NCBI GenBank assembly: GCA_018713185.1
Contig: DVFQ01000071.1
Location: forward strand, 1-44,853
DNA: 44,853 nucleotides
Direction: 5' to 3'
Source: Candidatus Copromonas avistercoris (nom. illeg.)
GTDB lineage: Bacteria; Bacillota; Clostridia; Lachnospirales; Lachnospiraceae
The first letter of the stretch is position 1, and each line of letters starts with the position of its first letter. Positions 19,426 to 29,038 of this stretch are shown piece by piece. The notes beneath the pieces are model-generated. The model had not been told where the DNA came from, made no database searches, and saw only the letters and a list, made by a program, of their open reading frames with translations. Both the position numbers and the translations under genes were made by a program.

Positions 19426-20682
19426 ATGGAGATTTTTGAGGAAGCCAAAAAGAACTTTGATTACATGGTGAGGATCCGCCGCCAGATGCATGAGCATCCG
19501 GAGGTGACGGGACAGGAGTGCGAGACGTTAAAGATGATCCATAAAGAGCTGGACGCTCTTGGGATCGAACACGTGGAAGTGGAAGACGGAGGCATCATCG
19601 GCCAGATCCACGGAGGAAAGCCGGGAAAGACGGTCCTTCTTCGGGCGGATATGGACGCGCTTCCCATTGAGGAGAATCCGAGAAACCTGACGAAGGAAAA
19701 GGTCTGCGTTTCCAAGAACAAGGGCGTTTCCCACGCCTGCGGCCATGACGCCCATACGGCCATGCTGCTGGCGGAAGCTAAGATCTTAAACGAGCATAGG
19801 GACGAGTTGAACGGAAACGTGGTCCTTTGTTTCGAGCGGGGCGAGGAAGGCGGCGGACAGATTAAAAACCTTCTTCCCTACGCGGTGAACGTAATGGGCT
19901 TAAAGATCGACACCTGCATGGCGACCCATGTAAAATGGGATGTGCCGGTGGGAACGATTTCCGCCGAGCCGGGCGCTGTGTTCTCCGGCGCCTACGGCTT
20001 TATCATCAAGCTCCACGGACTGGCGGGGCACGGCTCCCGTCCGGATCTGGCCCACAGCGTTCTGGACTGCTTCGTGAATATTTATAACCATATGAATACG
20101 CTGCGGATGAAGTACGTAAGTCCTACGGACGTTCTGACTTTCTCCGTGGGAATTGTCAACTGCGGAACGGCCCGCAATATCGTTCCCGACGAGCTGACCT
20201 TCGGCGGTTCGGTGCGTACCTTTAACGTGGCCGGAGCGGGCACGCCCTTTATGGAGCATTTCATGGAGATCGTAAAGAAGGAGTGCGAGCTGTGCCAGTG
20301 TACCTATGAGATCGTTTATATGCGGGATCCGCTGTTTGAGTGCTACAATAACCCGACCTGCAGCAAGATCGCAAGGGACGCGGTGAAAAAGTACATCGGC
20401 GAGGACGCGGTGACGACGACTGCGCCCTGGATGGCTTCGGAAAGTATGCAGGCGTATCTGAAATACTGGCCGGGCGTGATCACCTTTACCGGGATCCAGA
20501 GCGAGGAAACCGGTTCCGGCGCCAACCACCATACGCCGGAGTTCGACGTGGACGAGCGCGGCATGATCTACGGAACGGCGGCGGCCCTGGGATATGTGAA
20601 GGATTTCCTGGATTACGAAGGCGAGATCCCCTTTACGCCCTTTGACGGAACCCTGGAGAACCTGGTGAACCGGAACCTGTAG
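19426..20682 (+). CDS. M20 family amidohydrolase
   Basis: RRQMHEHPEVTGQE, LRADMDALPIEE, HACGHDAHTAMLL, FERGEEGGG. Confidence 0.9.
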   Translation: MEIFEEAKKNFDYMVRIRRQMHEHPEVTGQECETLKMIHKELDALGIEHVEVEDGGIIGQIHGGKPGKTVLLRADMDALPIEENPRNLTKEKVCVSKNKGVSHACGHDAHTAMLLAEAKILNEHRDELNGNVVLCFERGEEGGGQIKNLLPYAVNVMGLKIDTCMATHVKWDVPVGTISAEPGAVFSGAYGFIIKLHGLAGHGSRPDLAHSVLDCFVNIYNHMNTLRMKYVSPTDVLTFSVGIVNCGTARNIVPDELTFGGSVRTFNVAGAGTPFMEHFMEIVKKECELCQCTYEIVYMRDPLFECYNNPTCSKIARDAVKKYIGEDAVTTTAPWMASESMQAYLKYWPGVITFTGIQSEETGSGANHHTPEFDVDERGMIYGTAAALGYVKDFLDYEGEIPFTPFDGTLENLVNRNL

Positions 20683-20741
20683 CTGGAAGCCGGAGCCTGC
20701 AGAAAACAGCGGCGCGGGATATGAACGAAATGTAAACAATG

Positions 20742-20776
20742 GAGACGCGGGGCGGTTTTGCCTTGCGTCTCTTTTT
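20742..20776 (+). terminator. Rho-independent terminator
   Basis: GAGACGC...GCGTCTC followed by TTTTT. Confidence 0.7.
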
Positions 20777-20961
20777 GGTATATGGTATCATTTTTATATT
20801 AAGAACATATTAAGACGTTGGAGCCGGAAGGCTTTGACGCAATTGGCGGTATGGTTTGGGGCGCTGCGGCGGCTGTTGTCTGCGGCGCTTTCTTTTTTAC
20901 TGGCCCGCGGCCGGAATTTTCAGAAGTCGCGCGGGAAAGACAGGAGGGATGGAACAGGAGA

Positions 20962-22485
20962 ATGAAGAAAAAATTAATGGAAAAATGGGGTGAGGCCCTG
21001 CAGGCGGTCCTGCCGATCATTGGTTTGGTGCTGGCGCTGTGCTTCTGTATCGCGCCGGTATCCCCCAGTATTCTGCTCTGCTTTCTGGCGGGCGCCGTCC
21101 TTTTGATGGTGGGGATGATGTTTTTTACCTTGGGCGCGGAGATGTCCATGTCCGTCATGGGCGAACGGGTGGGAGCCTGCCTGACGAAGACCAGGAGCCT
21201 TCCGGTGATGATCGGTCTTGGCTTTTTGCTGGGCTTTGTGATCACCATATCGGAGCCGGATCTGCAGGTATTGGCGGAGCTGGTGCCTTCGGTTCCCAAT
21301 ATGGTCCTGATCCTGGCGGTGGCCTGCGGCGTAGGGCTTTTCCTGGTGGCGGCCCTGTTGAGAATGCTGTTTTCCATCGCGCTGCCTCCGCTTTTATTTG
21401 TTTTTTACGGAGTGGTTTTTCTGCTCTCCGTTTTTGTGCCCAAGGATTTCCTGGCGGTGGCCTTTGACTCCGGCGGCGTGACCACCGGACCCATGACGGT
21501 CCCGTTTATTATGGCGTTGGGCGTCGGTATCTGCGCCATCCGAAGCGACCGCCACGCGGCGGACGACAGCTTCGGCCTGGTGGCCCTTTGTTCCGTGGGG
21601 CCGATCCTGGCGGTAATGGTGCTGGGAATGGTGTTCCGGCCGGGAGAAGGCGCCTATACGGCCTCGGCGATGCCGGAGGTGGGCGATTCGGTGGAAATGT
21701 TCCTTTTGTTTGCCGCGGCGCTGCCCCGGTATCTGGAGGAGATCGCGGTCTCTCTTCTTCCGATCATCCTGTTTTTCCTGGTGTTTCAGCTTCTTGTCCT
21801 GCGGCTTCCCAAGCGGCAGCTTTTAAAGATCGCGGTGGGCTTGATCTATACCTACGTGGGTCTGGTGTTGTTTTTAACGGGCGCCAATGTGGGCTTTATG
21901 CCCGCCGGAAATTATCTGGGGCAGGTATTGGCCTCCTTCCGCTATCCGTGGATCCTGGTGCCCATCGCCATGATCATGGGCTACTTTATCGTAAAAGCGG
22001 AGCCGGCGGTTTATGTATTGAATAAACAGGTGGAAGAAATGACCGACGGCGCCATTTCAGAGACGGCTATGGGCCATGCGCTGTCCATCGGCGTCGCCGT
22101 CGCGGTGGGCCTGTCGATGCTCCGGGTCCTGACGGGGATTTCGATCCTGTGGCTTCTGCTTCCGGGATACGCGGTGGCGCTGGGGATTTCGTTTTTTGTC
22201 CCGAAGATCTATACGGCCATTGCCTTTGACTCCGGCGGCGTGGCCTCCGGCCCGATGACTACGGCGTTTCTGCTGCCTTTAGCCCAGGGCGCTTGCGCGG
22301 CTTTGGGAGGAAACATTGTAACCGACGCCTTCGGCGTTGTCGCCATGGTGGCTATGACTCCGCCGATCACGATCCAGATCATGGGGCTGGTTTCCCGGTT
22401 CGCGGAAAAGAACGCCAAAGCGGCAGCCCGTGCGTCCGCCGGTACGTATGACGCGCTGGATGCGGATATGATCATTGAATTGTAA
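20962..22485 (+). CDS. DUF1538 domain membrane protein (tandem repeat architecture)
   Basis: Polytopic; two copies of AFDSGGV(T/A)(T/S)GPMT; ATG 20962 with GGAACAGGAG upstream preferred over TTG 20818. Confidence 0.8.
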   Translation: MKKKLMEKWGEALQAVLPIIGLVLALCFCIAPVSPSILLCFLAGAVLLMVGMMFFTLGAEMSMSVMGERVGACLTKTRSLPVMIGLGFLLGFVITISEPDLQVLAELVPSVPNMVLILAVACGVGLFLVAALLRMLFSIALPPLLFVFYGVVFLLSVFVPKDFLAVAFDSGGVTTGPMTVPFIMALGVGICAIRSDRHAADDSFGLVALCSVGPILAVMVLGMVFRPGEGAYTASAMPEVGDSVEMFLLFAAALPRYLEEIAVSLLPIILFFLVFQLLVLRLPKRQLLKIAVGLIYTYVGLVLFLTGANVGFMPAGNYLGQVLASFRYPWILVPIAMIMGYFIVKAEPAVYVLNKQVEEMTDGAISETAMGHALSIGVAVAVGLSMLRVLTGISILWLLLPGYAVALGISFFVPKIYTAIAFDSGGVASGPMTTAFLLPLAQGACAALGGNIVTDAFGVVAMVAMTPPITIQIMGLVSRFAEKNAKAAARASAGTYDALDADMIIEL

Positions 22486-22496
22486 GGAGGGGAGCT

Positions 22497-23180
22497 ATGT
22501 CCAGCTTATACTTTATGACGATCATCTGTGACCGGAACCAGACGCGGCGCTTTTTGGCCTTTTATAAGGAGCACGGAGTATCCGTAACCTTCCAGGCGCT
22601 GGGCCGCGGAACGGCGGCTTCGGAGATCCTGGACTCCTTTGGGCTGGAGGCCTCTGAGAAGGCCATGCTGTTTTCCGTAGTGACGGATTCCGAATGGCGG
22701 GAATTAAAGCGCGGCCTTGAGACGCAGATCAAGATCGATATTCCCGGAACGGGGATCGCGTTTATTGTTCCCCTCAGCAGCATCGGCGGCGGCCGGCAGC
22801 TGCAGTTTTTGATCGAGGGAAGGGAATTTAAAAAAGGAGAGGAGAGCGCATTGAAGGATACCAAATATGAGCTTCTGGTGGTGATCGCCAACCAGGGCTA
22901 TACGGAAATGATCATGGAAGCGGCCAGAAAGGCCAGCGCCACCGGCGGAACGGTGCTTCACGCAAAGGGAACGGGCATGGAAAAAGCCGAGACCTTTCTC
23001 GGCGTTTCGCTGGCCCAGGAGAAGGAAATGGTTTTTCTTGTGGTGAAAAAAGAAGCGAAAAACCCGATCATGCGCGCGGTCATGGAGGAAGCGGGCCTAA
23101 ACAGCAAGGCGAAATCCATCGTATTTTCTCTGCCGGTTACGGAAACTGCCGGCATGCGCCTGATCGAAGATACCATTTGA
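22497..23180 (+). CDS. Tandem PII/GlnB-like protein
   Basis: Two PII-like halves (SSLYFMTIICDRNQTRRFL... and KYELLVVIANQGYTEMIMEAARKASATGGTVLHAKGTG); 11 bp after the DUF1538 gene. Confidence 0.7.
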   Translation: MSSLYFMTIICDRNQTRRFLAFYKEHGVSVTFQALGRGTAASEILDSFGLEASEKAMLFSVVTDSEWRELKRGLETQIKIDIPGTGIAFIVPLSSIGGGRQLQFLIEGREFKKGEESALKDTKYELLVVIANQGYTEMIMEAARKASATGGTVLHAKGTGMEKAETFLGVSLAQEKEMVFLVVKKEAKNPIMRAVMEEAGLNSKAKSIVFSLPVTETAGMRLIEDTI

Positions 23181-23200
23181 GCGAGGCGCGCAGCTCCGTT

Positions 23201-24943
23201 TTAACGGTACTGCGCCTGGTGCATTTCATAATAGAAGCCCCGCTTTTTTAAGAGCTCCTGATGGGTGCCGCGCTCTACCACGTTTCCGTCCCGGACCACA
23301 AGGATGCAGTCGGCGTTGCGGATGGTTGACAGCCGGTGGGCGACGACAAAGCAGGTCTTATCCGCCATCAGATTGCGCATGGCCGCCTGGATCTGATGCT
23401 CCGTCCGGGTATCCACGTTGGAGGTGGCCTCATCCAGGATCAGCATCGGCGTTTTCATAAGCAGCGCTCGGGCAATGGTTAAAAGCTGCTTTTGGCCTTT
23501 GGAAATATTGGCGCCGTCGTCGATCAACAGGGTGTCGTAGCCCTTGGGAAGACTCTCGATGTAATTATGGATATGGGCGGCTTTGGCGGCGGCGACGACC
23601 TCCTCCCTGGTTGCCTCCGGACGGCCGTAAGCGATATTCTCATAGATCGTCCCGTAAAAGAGCCAGGTGTCCTGGAGAACCATGGAATAGGCCAGGCGCA
23701 GGCTCTTTCTTGTCAGCAGGGCGGCGTTCTTCTCGTCCACCAGGATTTTCCCCGACTGGATATCATAGAAGCGCATCAGCAGGTTGATAAAGGTGGTTTT
23801 TCCGGCGCCGGTGGGGCCGACGATGGCGATCATGCTGCCCTTATCCGCCTTCATGCTGAAATCCTTTAAGATCACCCGCTCCGGGGTGTAGCCGAAATTG
23901 ACATGGCAAAGCTCCACGTTTCCCTGGACGTTTGCGAGGGGTTCGGCCTCCGGCAGGTCGGCCGGCTCCGGTTCCTCGTCCAGAACCCGGAACACCCGCT
24001 CGGCGGCGGTCAAGGAGGACTGAAGCTCGCCGTAGATTTCCGCCAGCTCCCGGATGGGGCCGGTAAATTTTCGGGAATAGAGGACGAAGGCGGAAATGCC
24101 GCCGATGTCGATCTGCCCCCGCAGGTAGAGGATAGCGCCGAAGATCGAGATCAGGGCCAGAGCCAGGTTGTTGATGGCGTTGGTGGAGGGGCCCATGATG
24201 CTGGCGTAATAATCCGTCTTATAGTAAGCGTCCACCAGCTTTTTATTCTGCACGTTCATTTCATCAATGACGCGCTCTTCCTGGGTATAGGCCCGGAGCG
24301 TTTTCTGTCCGGAGATCATCTCCTCCACATATCCGTTTAATTCACCGGCGGCTCTGGAACGGGCCCGGAACATGGGCTGCACCATCTTCGTCAGATAGGA
24401 GGCCAGCACCAGGGCCAGCGGGATCGTGACCGTAAAGATCAAAACCAGCGTCGGGCAGATCCGGATCATCATGATCAAGGAGCCTGCGATGGTGACGGAG
24501 CTGGTCAGCACCTGCACCACGTCGTTGGCCAGGGAGGCGTTGATGGTGTCGATATCATAGGAAATGCGGCTTAAGATATCGCCGGTGGTGTTGCGGTCGA
24601 AAAAGCTGACCGGAAGCGTTACCAGACGGTTGAACATTTCCTTGCGCAGGTTGTAGGTGACCTTGCGGGACAAGGAGATCATGGATACGTTGACGACGTA
24701 GTTTAAGACCGAGCTGGAAATATAAAGGAAAAGCAAGAATACACAGCACCGGAGGATCAAAGGCATATCCATGCGGCCCGCGGCGGCGCCTTCGCTGATG
24801 AAATTGATGGCGGTTCCCGAAATTTCCGGCCCGGCCAGAGACAGCAGATTTCCCATGAGGGATAAAAACAGGATCAGGAACAGCTGCCCCTTAAAGCGGA
24901 GCAGATAGCCCAGGATCCGGGTCATGGTCGCTTTTTTCTTCAT
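23201..24943 (-). CDS. ABC transporter, fused permease/ATPase (multidrug type)
   Basis: ABC_membrane domain; GPTGAGKTT, ISKGQKQLLTIARALL, MLILDEATSNVD. Confidence 0.93.
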   Translation of the reverse strand: MKKKATMTRILGYLLRFKGQLFLILFLSLMGNLLSLAGPEISGTAINFISEGAAAGRMDMPLILRCCVFLLFLYISSSVLNYVVNVSMISLSRKVTYNLRKEMFNRLVTLPVSFFDRNTTGDILSRISYDIDTINASLANDVVQVLTSSVTIAGSLIMMIRICPTLVLIFTVTIPLALVLASYLTKMVQPMFRARSRAAGELNGYVEEMISGQKTLRAYTQEERVIDEMNVQNKKLVDAYYKTDYYASIMGPSTNAINNLALALISIFGAILYLRGQIDIGGISAFVLYSRKFTGPIRELAEIYGELQSSLTAAERVFRVLDEEPEPADLPEAEPLANVQGNVELCHVNFGYTPERVILKDFSMKADKGSMIAIVGPTGAGKTTFINLLMRFYDIQSGKILVDEKNAALLTRKSLRLAYSMVLQDTWLFYGTIYENIAYGRPEATREEVVAAAKAAHIHNYIESLPKGYDTLLIDDGANISKGQKQLLTIARALLMKTPMLILDEATSNVDTRTEHQIQAAMRNLMADKTCFVVAHRLSTIRNADCILVVRDGNVVERGTHQELLKKRGFYYEMHQAQYR

Positions 24944-26730
24944 TCGGAATCGCCTCCCATCTGGATTTCGCTGATTTCCCGATATACGCCGCAGGATTTT
25001 AAAAGTTCTTCGTGGGTTCCCAGGCCCTGGCAGACGCCGTCCTCCAAGACCAGGATCTGATCGCAGTGGAGGATGGAGCTGACCCGCTGGGCGATGATGA
25101 TGGTTGTGGCTGCTCCGTAGCGTTCTTCCAGTTCTTTTCGGAAGGCGGCGTCGGTTTTATAGTCCAGAGCGCTGGAGGAATCATCCAGGATCAGGATCTC
25201 CGGACGTCCAGATAAAGCCCTCGCGATCAAAACCCGCTGCTTCTGGCCGCCGCTTAGGTTCGCGCCCTTGACGGCGATCTGGGTATCGTATCCGCCGGCG
25301 GCTTCGATAAATTCCTCCGCCTGGGCCGTATGGGCCGCTTCTTTTATGGCATCCATGGAAAGCTTCCGGCCCATATCGATATTTTCCAGCAGCGTTTCCT
25401 TAAACAGCGTGTCATTTTGGAAGACCACGCCGAATTTTTGCCGCAGCTCTTTTAACGGGAAGGTCGTAATGTTCCTTCCGTCGATCCGGATTTCCCCGCT
25501 GTCCAGATCATAAAGACGCAAAAGCAGCTGAACAAGGGTGCTTTTTCCGGCTCCCGTCGGGCCGATGATGCCCAAGGACTGTCCGTGCTTTAAAGACAGG
25601 GAAATATGGCTCAAATTGGTTCGGGAGGCGGATTTATGGTAGGAAAAGGTTACGTCCCTAAGCTCGATGTGGGGCGCGGCTGCCGGTTTTTCGCTGCCGG
25701 CGGCCGCCGAAGAAGAGGTCTTAGCGTTTCCGGCCTCCGATGTTCCGGTGCCTCCGTTTTCCGACTCGGCCGGAAAGATCATCATATCCGGCGGCGTATT
25801 TAATACCTCCGCGATCCGGTCGGCGCTGGCCGCCGCCCGGGAATACATGGTGATCAGGCGGGATACGGCCATGACGGCGTTTAAGATAATGGTAAAATAG
25901 GTCAGGAAGGCGACGATGACGCCCGGTTTCATGCTGCCGGTGGAAACCCGCCAGGCGCCCACCAGGATAACAAGGACAAGCCCGGTATTTAACAGCATAT
26001 TGATCAGAGGGCTGGAAGCGGCCATGGTGATGCTGGCCGTCGACTCGTCCTTGGTCAGTTGCCGGTTGACCGTATCGTAGCGGTCCATCTCATACTGGCC
26101 GCGGCTTAAGGCCTTGATGACCCGGATGCCGGTGGAATTTTCCCGCACCACCCGGATCATGTTGTCGGCGGATTTCTGAGCCTGGATGAAAAGCGGAATG
26201 CTCTTTTTGCTGATATGGGCCACCACCAGGATCATAAAGGGCAGCAGGACGCAGAGGATGGCGGAAAGGTAAGGATCGATGGCCATGGTGATGGCGATGC
26301 CGCCCAAAAACAGGATCGGAGCGCGCACGCCCATTCTCTGGATCATATTCAGCATCCGGTGGAGATTGTAGGTGTCGGAGGTCATCCGTGTTACTAAGGA
26401 CGGAATCGTAAAGAAATCCACCTGGGAGCCGGATAAATAGGAGATCCGGTAAAAGAGGTCGTAGCGCAGCGCATGGATCACGTCCCGGGAAACGGCGGAA
26501 GCGATCCGGTTGGCCCAGACATTGGTAAGAAGCACCAGGGCCGCGCACAAGATCATCAAAAGGCCCCACCGGACCACAAGGCCGATATCGTTTTTCGGCG
26601 TTACCTCGTCTATGATATAGGAAAGAATATACGGGATCAGAAGGTCCATGATGGTGCCGGAAAATTTAATAAAAAATCCGAAGCACATGGTAAGGACATG
26701 CGGTTTTAGATATCTAAGGAAATATTTCAT
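24940..26730 (-). CDS. ABC transporter, fused permease/ATPase (multidrug type)
   Basis: GPTGAGKSTLVQLLLRLYDLDSGEI, LSGGQKQRVLIARAL, ILILDDSSSALD; overlaps neighbours by 4 nt. Confidence 0.93.
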   Translation of the reverse strand: MKYFLRYLKPHVLTMCFGFFIKFSGTIMDLLIPYILSYIIDEVTPKNDIGLVVRWGLLMILCAALVLLTNVWANRIASAVSRDVIHALRYDLFYRISYLSGSQVDFFTIPSLVTRMTSDTYNLHRMLNMIQRMGVRAPILFLGGIAITMAIDPYLSAILCVLLPFMILVVAHISKKSIPLFIQAQKSADNMIRVVRENSTGIRVIKALSRGQYEMDRYDTVNRQLTKDESTASITMAASSPLINMLLNTGLVLVILVGAWRVSTGSMKPGVIVAFLTYFTIILNAVMAVSRLITMYSRAAASADRIAEVLNTPPDMMIFPAESENGGTGTSEAGNAKTSSSAAAGSEKPAAAPHIELRDVTFSYHKSASRTNLSHISLSLKHGQSLGIIGPTGAGKSTLVQLLLRLYDLDSGEIRIDGRNITTFPLKELRQKFGVVFQNDTLFKETLLENIDMGRKLSMDAIKEAAHTAQAEEFIEAAGGYDTQIAVKGANLSGGQKQRVLIARALSGRPEILILDDSSSALDYKTDAAFRKELEERYGAATTIIIAQRVSSILHCDQILVLEDGVCQGLGTHEELLKSCGVYREISEIQMGGDSE

Positions 26731-27191
26731 TTTCCAGAACCTCCCATCTCTGATTCGGCGCGGTCAAGGAGCGCTTTCGCCCGGTCGGCCATAACGCCCA
26801 AAAGCCGGTCGAGGGTCTGCAGCTCTTCTTTGGAAAATCCTTCGGTCAGGATATCGGAAAACTGCTCGTCAAGTCCCCGGCCCTCCTGATGGATCCGCTT
26901 AGCGGCGGGAAGGGCGATGACCTTTTTGGAACGGCCGTCCTTGTCGTCCTCGACGCGGACTAAATAGCCCTTGGCCTCCAGCTTTTGGAGCGTCCGCGTG
27001 ATCATAGCCTTGTCAACGCTCAGATCTTCGGCCAGATGCCGCTGGCTTACCTCGCCGTGGAAGCCCACATGGCGGAGAAGCTGAAATTCGGACGGGGATA
27101 GATCCCCCTGGGTTCTATGGTTCATGGAATACCGCTGTCCGAGACGGTAGAGACGGCGGATTTTTCGATATAGAGAAATAGAAGCGTCCAT
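26727..27191 (-). CDS. MarR family transcriptional regulator
   Basis: LSPSEFQLLRHVGFHGEVSQRHLAEDLSVDKAMITRTLQKLEAKGYLVRVEDDKDGRSKKV; ATG at complement(27189-27191). Confidence 0.9.
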   Translation of the reverse strand: MDASISLYRKIRRLYRLGQRYSMNHRTQGDLSPSEFQLLRHVGFHGEVSQRHLAEDLSVDKAMITRTLQKLEAKGYLVRVEDDKDGRSKKVIALPAAKRIHQEGRGLDEQFSDILTEGFSKEELQTLDRLLGVMADRAKALLDRAESEMGGSGK

Positions 27192-27221
27192 TGCATTCAC
27201 CTCGAATCCGTGGATGATTCT

Positions 27222-27251
27222 ATTATAGGATGATAAAGTTGACATGTCAAC
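27222..27251 (-). promoter_or_regulatory. marR operon promoter with perfect 14-bp palindromic operator over the -35
   Basis: GTTGACATGTCAAC 27238-27251; -35 complement(27245-27250), 17 bp, -10 complement(27222-27227). Confidence 0.7.
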
Positions 27252-27399
27252 TGGTTGGAGGCGGGCGGAAAGCGATTGACAGCCGGAAAGGGGTATTGTA
27301 CACTGTAAGAAAAATGGTTGCGGTTTCGGGACGCCGGGTTTGGCATGGGATCGAAGCTGTCCCGCGGGACCCGAACCAAAAGCATGAAAGAAAGAGAGT

Positions 27400-28698
27400 G
27401 TGATTTTCTTGGACTCAGGGGAAGTCCTGCAAATTGGGATCGTGATCGGCCTTTTGGTTTTGTCGGCCTTGTTCTCGCTGGCGGAAACGGCGATGGCGGA
27501 CGTAAGCAAGATCCGGATCCGCGGCCTCGCGGAAGCGGGAGATAAGCAGGCGCAGATGCTGATGAAGGTGTTTGAGCGCCATGGGAAGATGATCAATACG
27601 ATCCTGATCTGCGATACGGCGGCCAATCTTGCGGCGGCGATTTTGATGACCCTTTTGGTAACCACCCATTTCGGAAGGCAGTACGTCTGGGCGGGAGCGG
27701 TCCCGGCGGCGTTTCTTGTCTTGATCTTAGGGGAGATCGCCCCGAAAACGGCGGCGGCTCTTTATGCGGAAAAGCTGTCGCTGGCTCTGGCGAAGCCGGT
27801 GTACGGCCTGATGGTCCTGTTTACTCCGGTCTTGTTTTTGGTGGAAAAGCTTTCCAATCTTGTCCTTCTGCTGTTTCGGATCAATCCGAAGAAGAAGCCG
27901 GAGGCGATCACGGAGGAAGACTTAAGGACGATCGTGGAAGTGGGCCATGAAGAAGGCGTGATCGAGTCGGATGAGAAGAAGATGATCTATAACGTATTCG
28001 ACTTCGGCGATTCTGTGGCAAAGGATATTATGGTGCCGCGGACGGATATGGCCTGTATCGACGCGGAGGCCACCTACGAGGAATTTATGGAGGTGGTCCG
28101 GGAGCAGATGTACACCCGGTACCCGGTCTATGAGGAAACGACGGACCATGTGATCGGCATCATCAACATCAAGGACGTGCTGCTGGCGGAGCGCCGCCAG
28201 GAATTTTGCATCCGGGATTACTTAAGAGAACCGTACTATACATACGAATACATGAAGACGGCGGATTTAATGGTGGAGCTTCGGAAGACCCAGAACAATA
28301 TCGCCATTGTGCTGGATGAATACGGAGCGACGGCCGGATTGATCACGCTGGAGGACATGCTGGAGGAGATCGTAGGCGAGATCCGGGACGAGTATGACGA
28401 GGACGAGGAAGACTTCATCCGCAGGCTCGGCCCGTCGGAATACGTGGTAGAGGCCTCGATGCATCTGGATGATCTCAACGATCTTCTGGGCCTTTCTTTA
28501 GAGTCGGAGGACTATGATTCCATCGGCGGCTTTATGATCGGTATGCTGGATCATCTGCCGGAGCAGGGCGAAGAGGTGACATTCCAGAATCTGCGCCTTG
28601 TGGCGGACCAGGTGGACGGCAACCGGATCGACAAGGTTCATATCTACCTGACGGAGGAGCCGAAGGAGCAGCCGGAGGAGAAAATGGCGAAAAATTAG
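27400..28698 (+). CDS. CNNM/CorC (HlyC/CorC) family transporter
   Basis: DUF21 membrane domain, CBS pair (DIMVPRTDMACID, VIGIINIKDVL, EYGATAGLITLEDMLEEIVGEI), CorC_HlyC C-terminus; GTG start. Confidence 0.9.
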   Translation: MIFLDSGEVLQIGIVIGLLVLSALFSLAETAMADVSKIRIRGLAEAGDKQAQMLMKVFERHGKMINTILICDTAANLAAAILMTLLVTTHFGRQYVWAGAVPAAFLVLILGEIAPKTAAALYAEKLSLALAKPVYGLMVLFTPVLFLVEKLSNLVLLLFRINPKKKPEAITEEDLRTIVEVGHEEGVIESDEKKMIYNVFDFGDSVAKDIMVPRTDMACIDAEATYEEFMEVVREQMYTRYPVYEETTDHVIGIINIKDVLLAERRQEFCIRDYLREPYYTYEYMKTADLMVELRKTQNNIAIVLDEYGATAGLITLEDMLEEIVGEIRDEYDEDEEDFIRRLGPSEYVVEASMHLDDLNDLLGLSLESEDYDSIGGFMIGMLDHLPEQGEEVTFQNLRLVADQVDGNRIDKVHIYLTEEPKEQPEEKMAKN

Positions 28699-28740
28699 CA
28701 AAAACTTAGCACAAAGTAGGGCGGGAAAAGCAAGTTCCTA

Positions 28741-28769
28741 TTGACAATTTTTGCTAAAACGGTTATAGT
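28741..28769 (+). promoter_or_regulatory. Promoter of the riboswitch leader
   Basis: TTGACA 28741-28746, 17 bp, TATAGT 28764-28769. Confidence 0.7.
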
Positions 28770-28776
28770 TTAACCG

Positions 28777-28866
28777 ACAAAGAGGGAGTAGTTAAAATGT
28801 ATCGTCAACATGCACGGCGGCAACGCCTGGCGGTGCATACCAGCTGTACAGGTAACGAGACTTTTT
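28777..28866 (+). ncRNA. yybP-ykoY-like (Mn2+) riboswitch aptamer
   Basis: AAAGaGGGAGTAG ... CGTCAACATGC ... TGCATACC ... GGTAACGAGACTTTTT matches the remembered yybP-ykoY consensus; downstream terminator uses the GAGAC strand. Confidence 0.65.
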
Positions 28867-28904
28867 GCAGATCGCAAGCTTTTCTGCAAAAGGTCTCTTT
28901 TTTT
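28856..28904 (+). terminator. Riboswitch expression-platform terminator
   Basis: GAGACTTTTTGCAGA...TCTGCAAAAGGTCTC + TTTTTTT. Confidence 0.85.
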
Positions 28905-29038
28905 GTCAGGGAAGGGCACACCGGCTTTTTCTAGGATAAGAAGCCTTGCCGCGCATGCTTTCTAAAAAAGAAAGCGCTGGGTTCGCGCGGCGTTTTGGCT
29001 GGAACGGCTGCTCGGTATAGTTTTAAGGAGGAATCTGT

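Noticed and set aside
20818-20961. TTG-initiated N-terminal extension of the DUF1538 ORF
   Set aside because: No RBS at 20818 and a normal membrane-protein start with RBS at 20962.
26727-27665. 312-aa version of the MarR ORF
   Set aside because: The N-terminal extension overlaps the divergent CNNM gene and the promoter; real start is at 27191.
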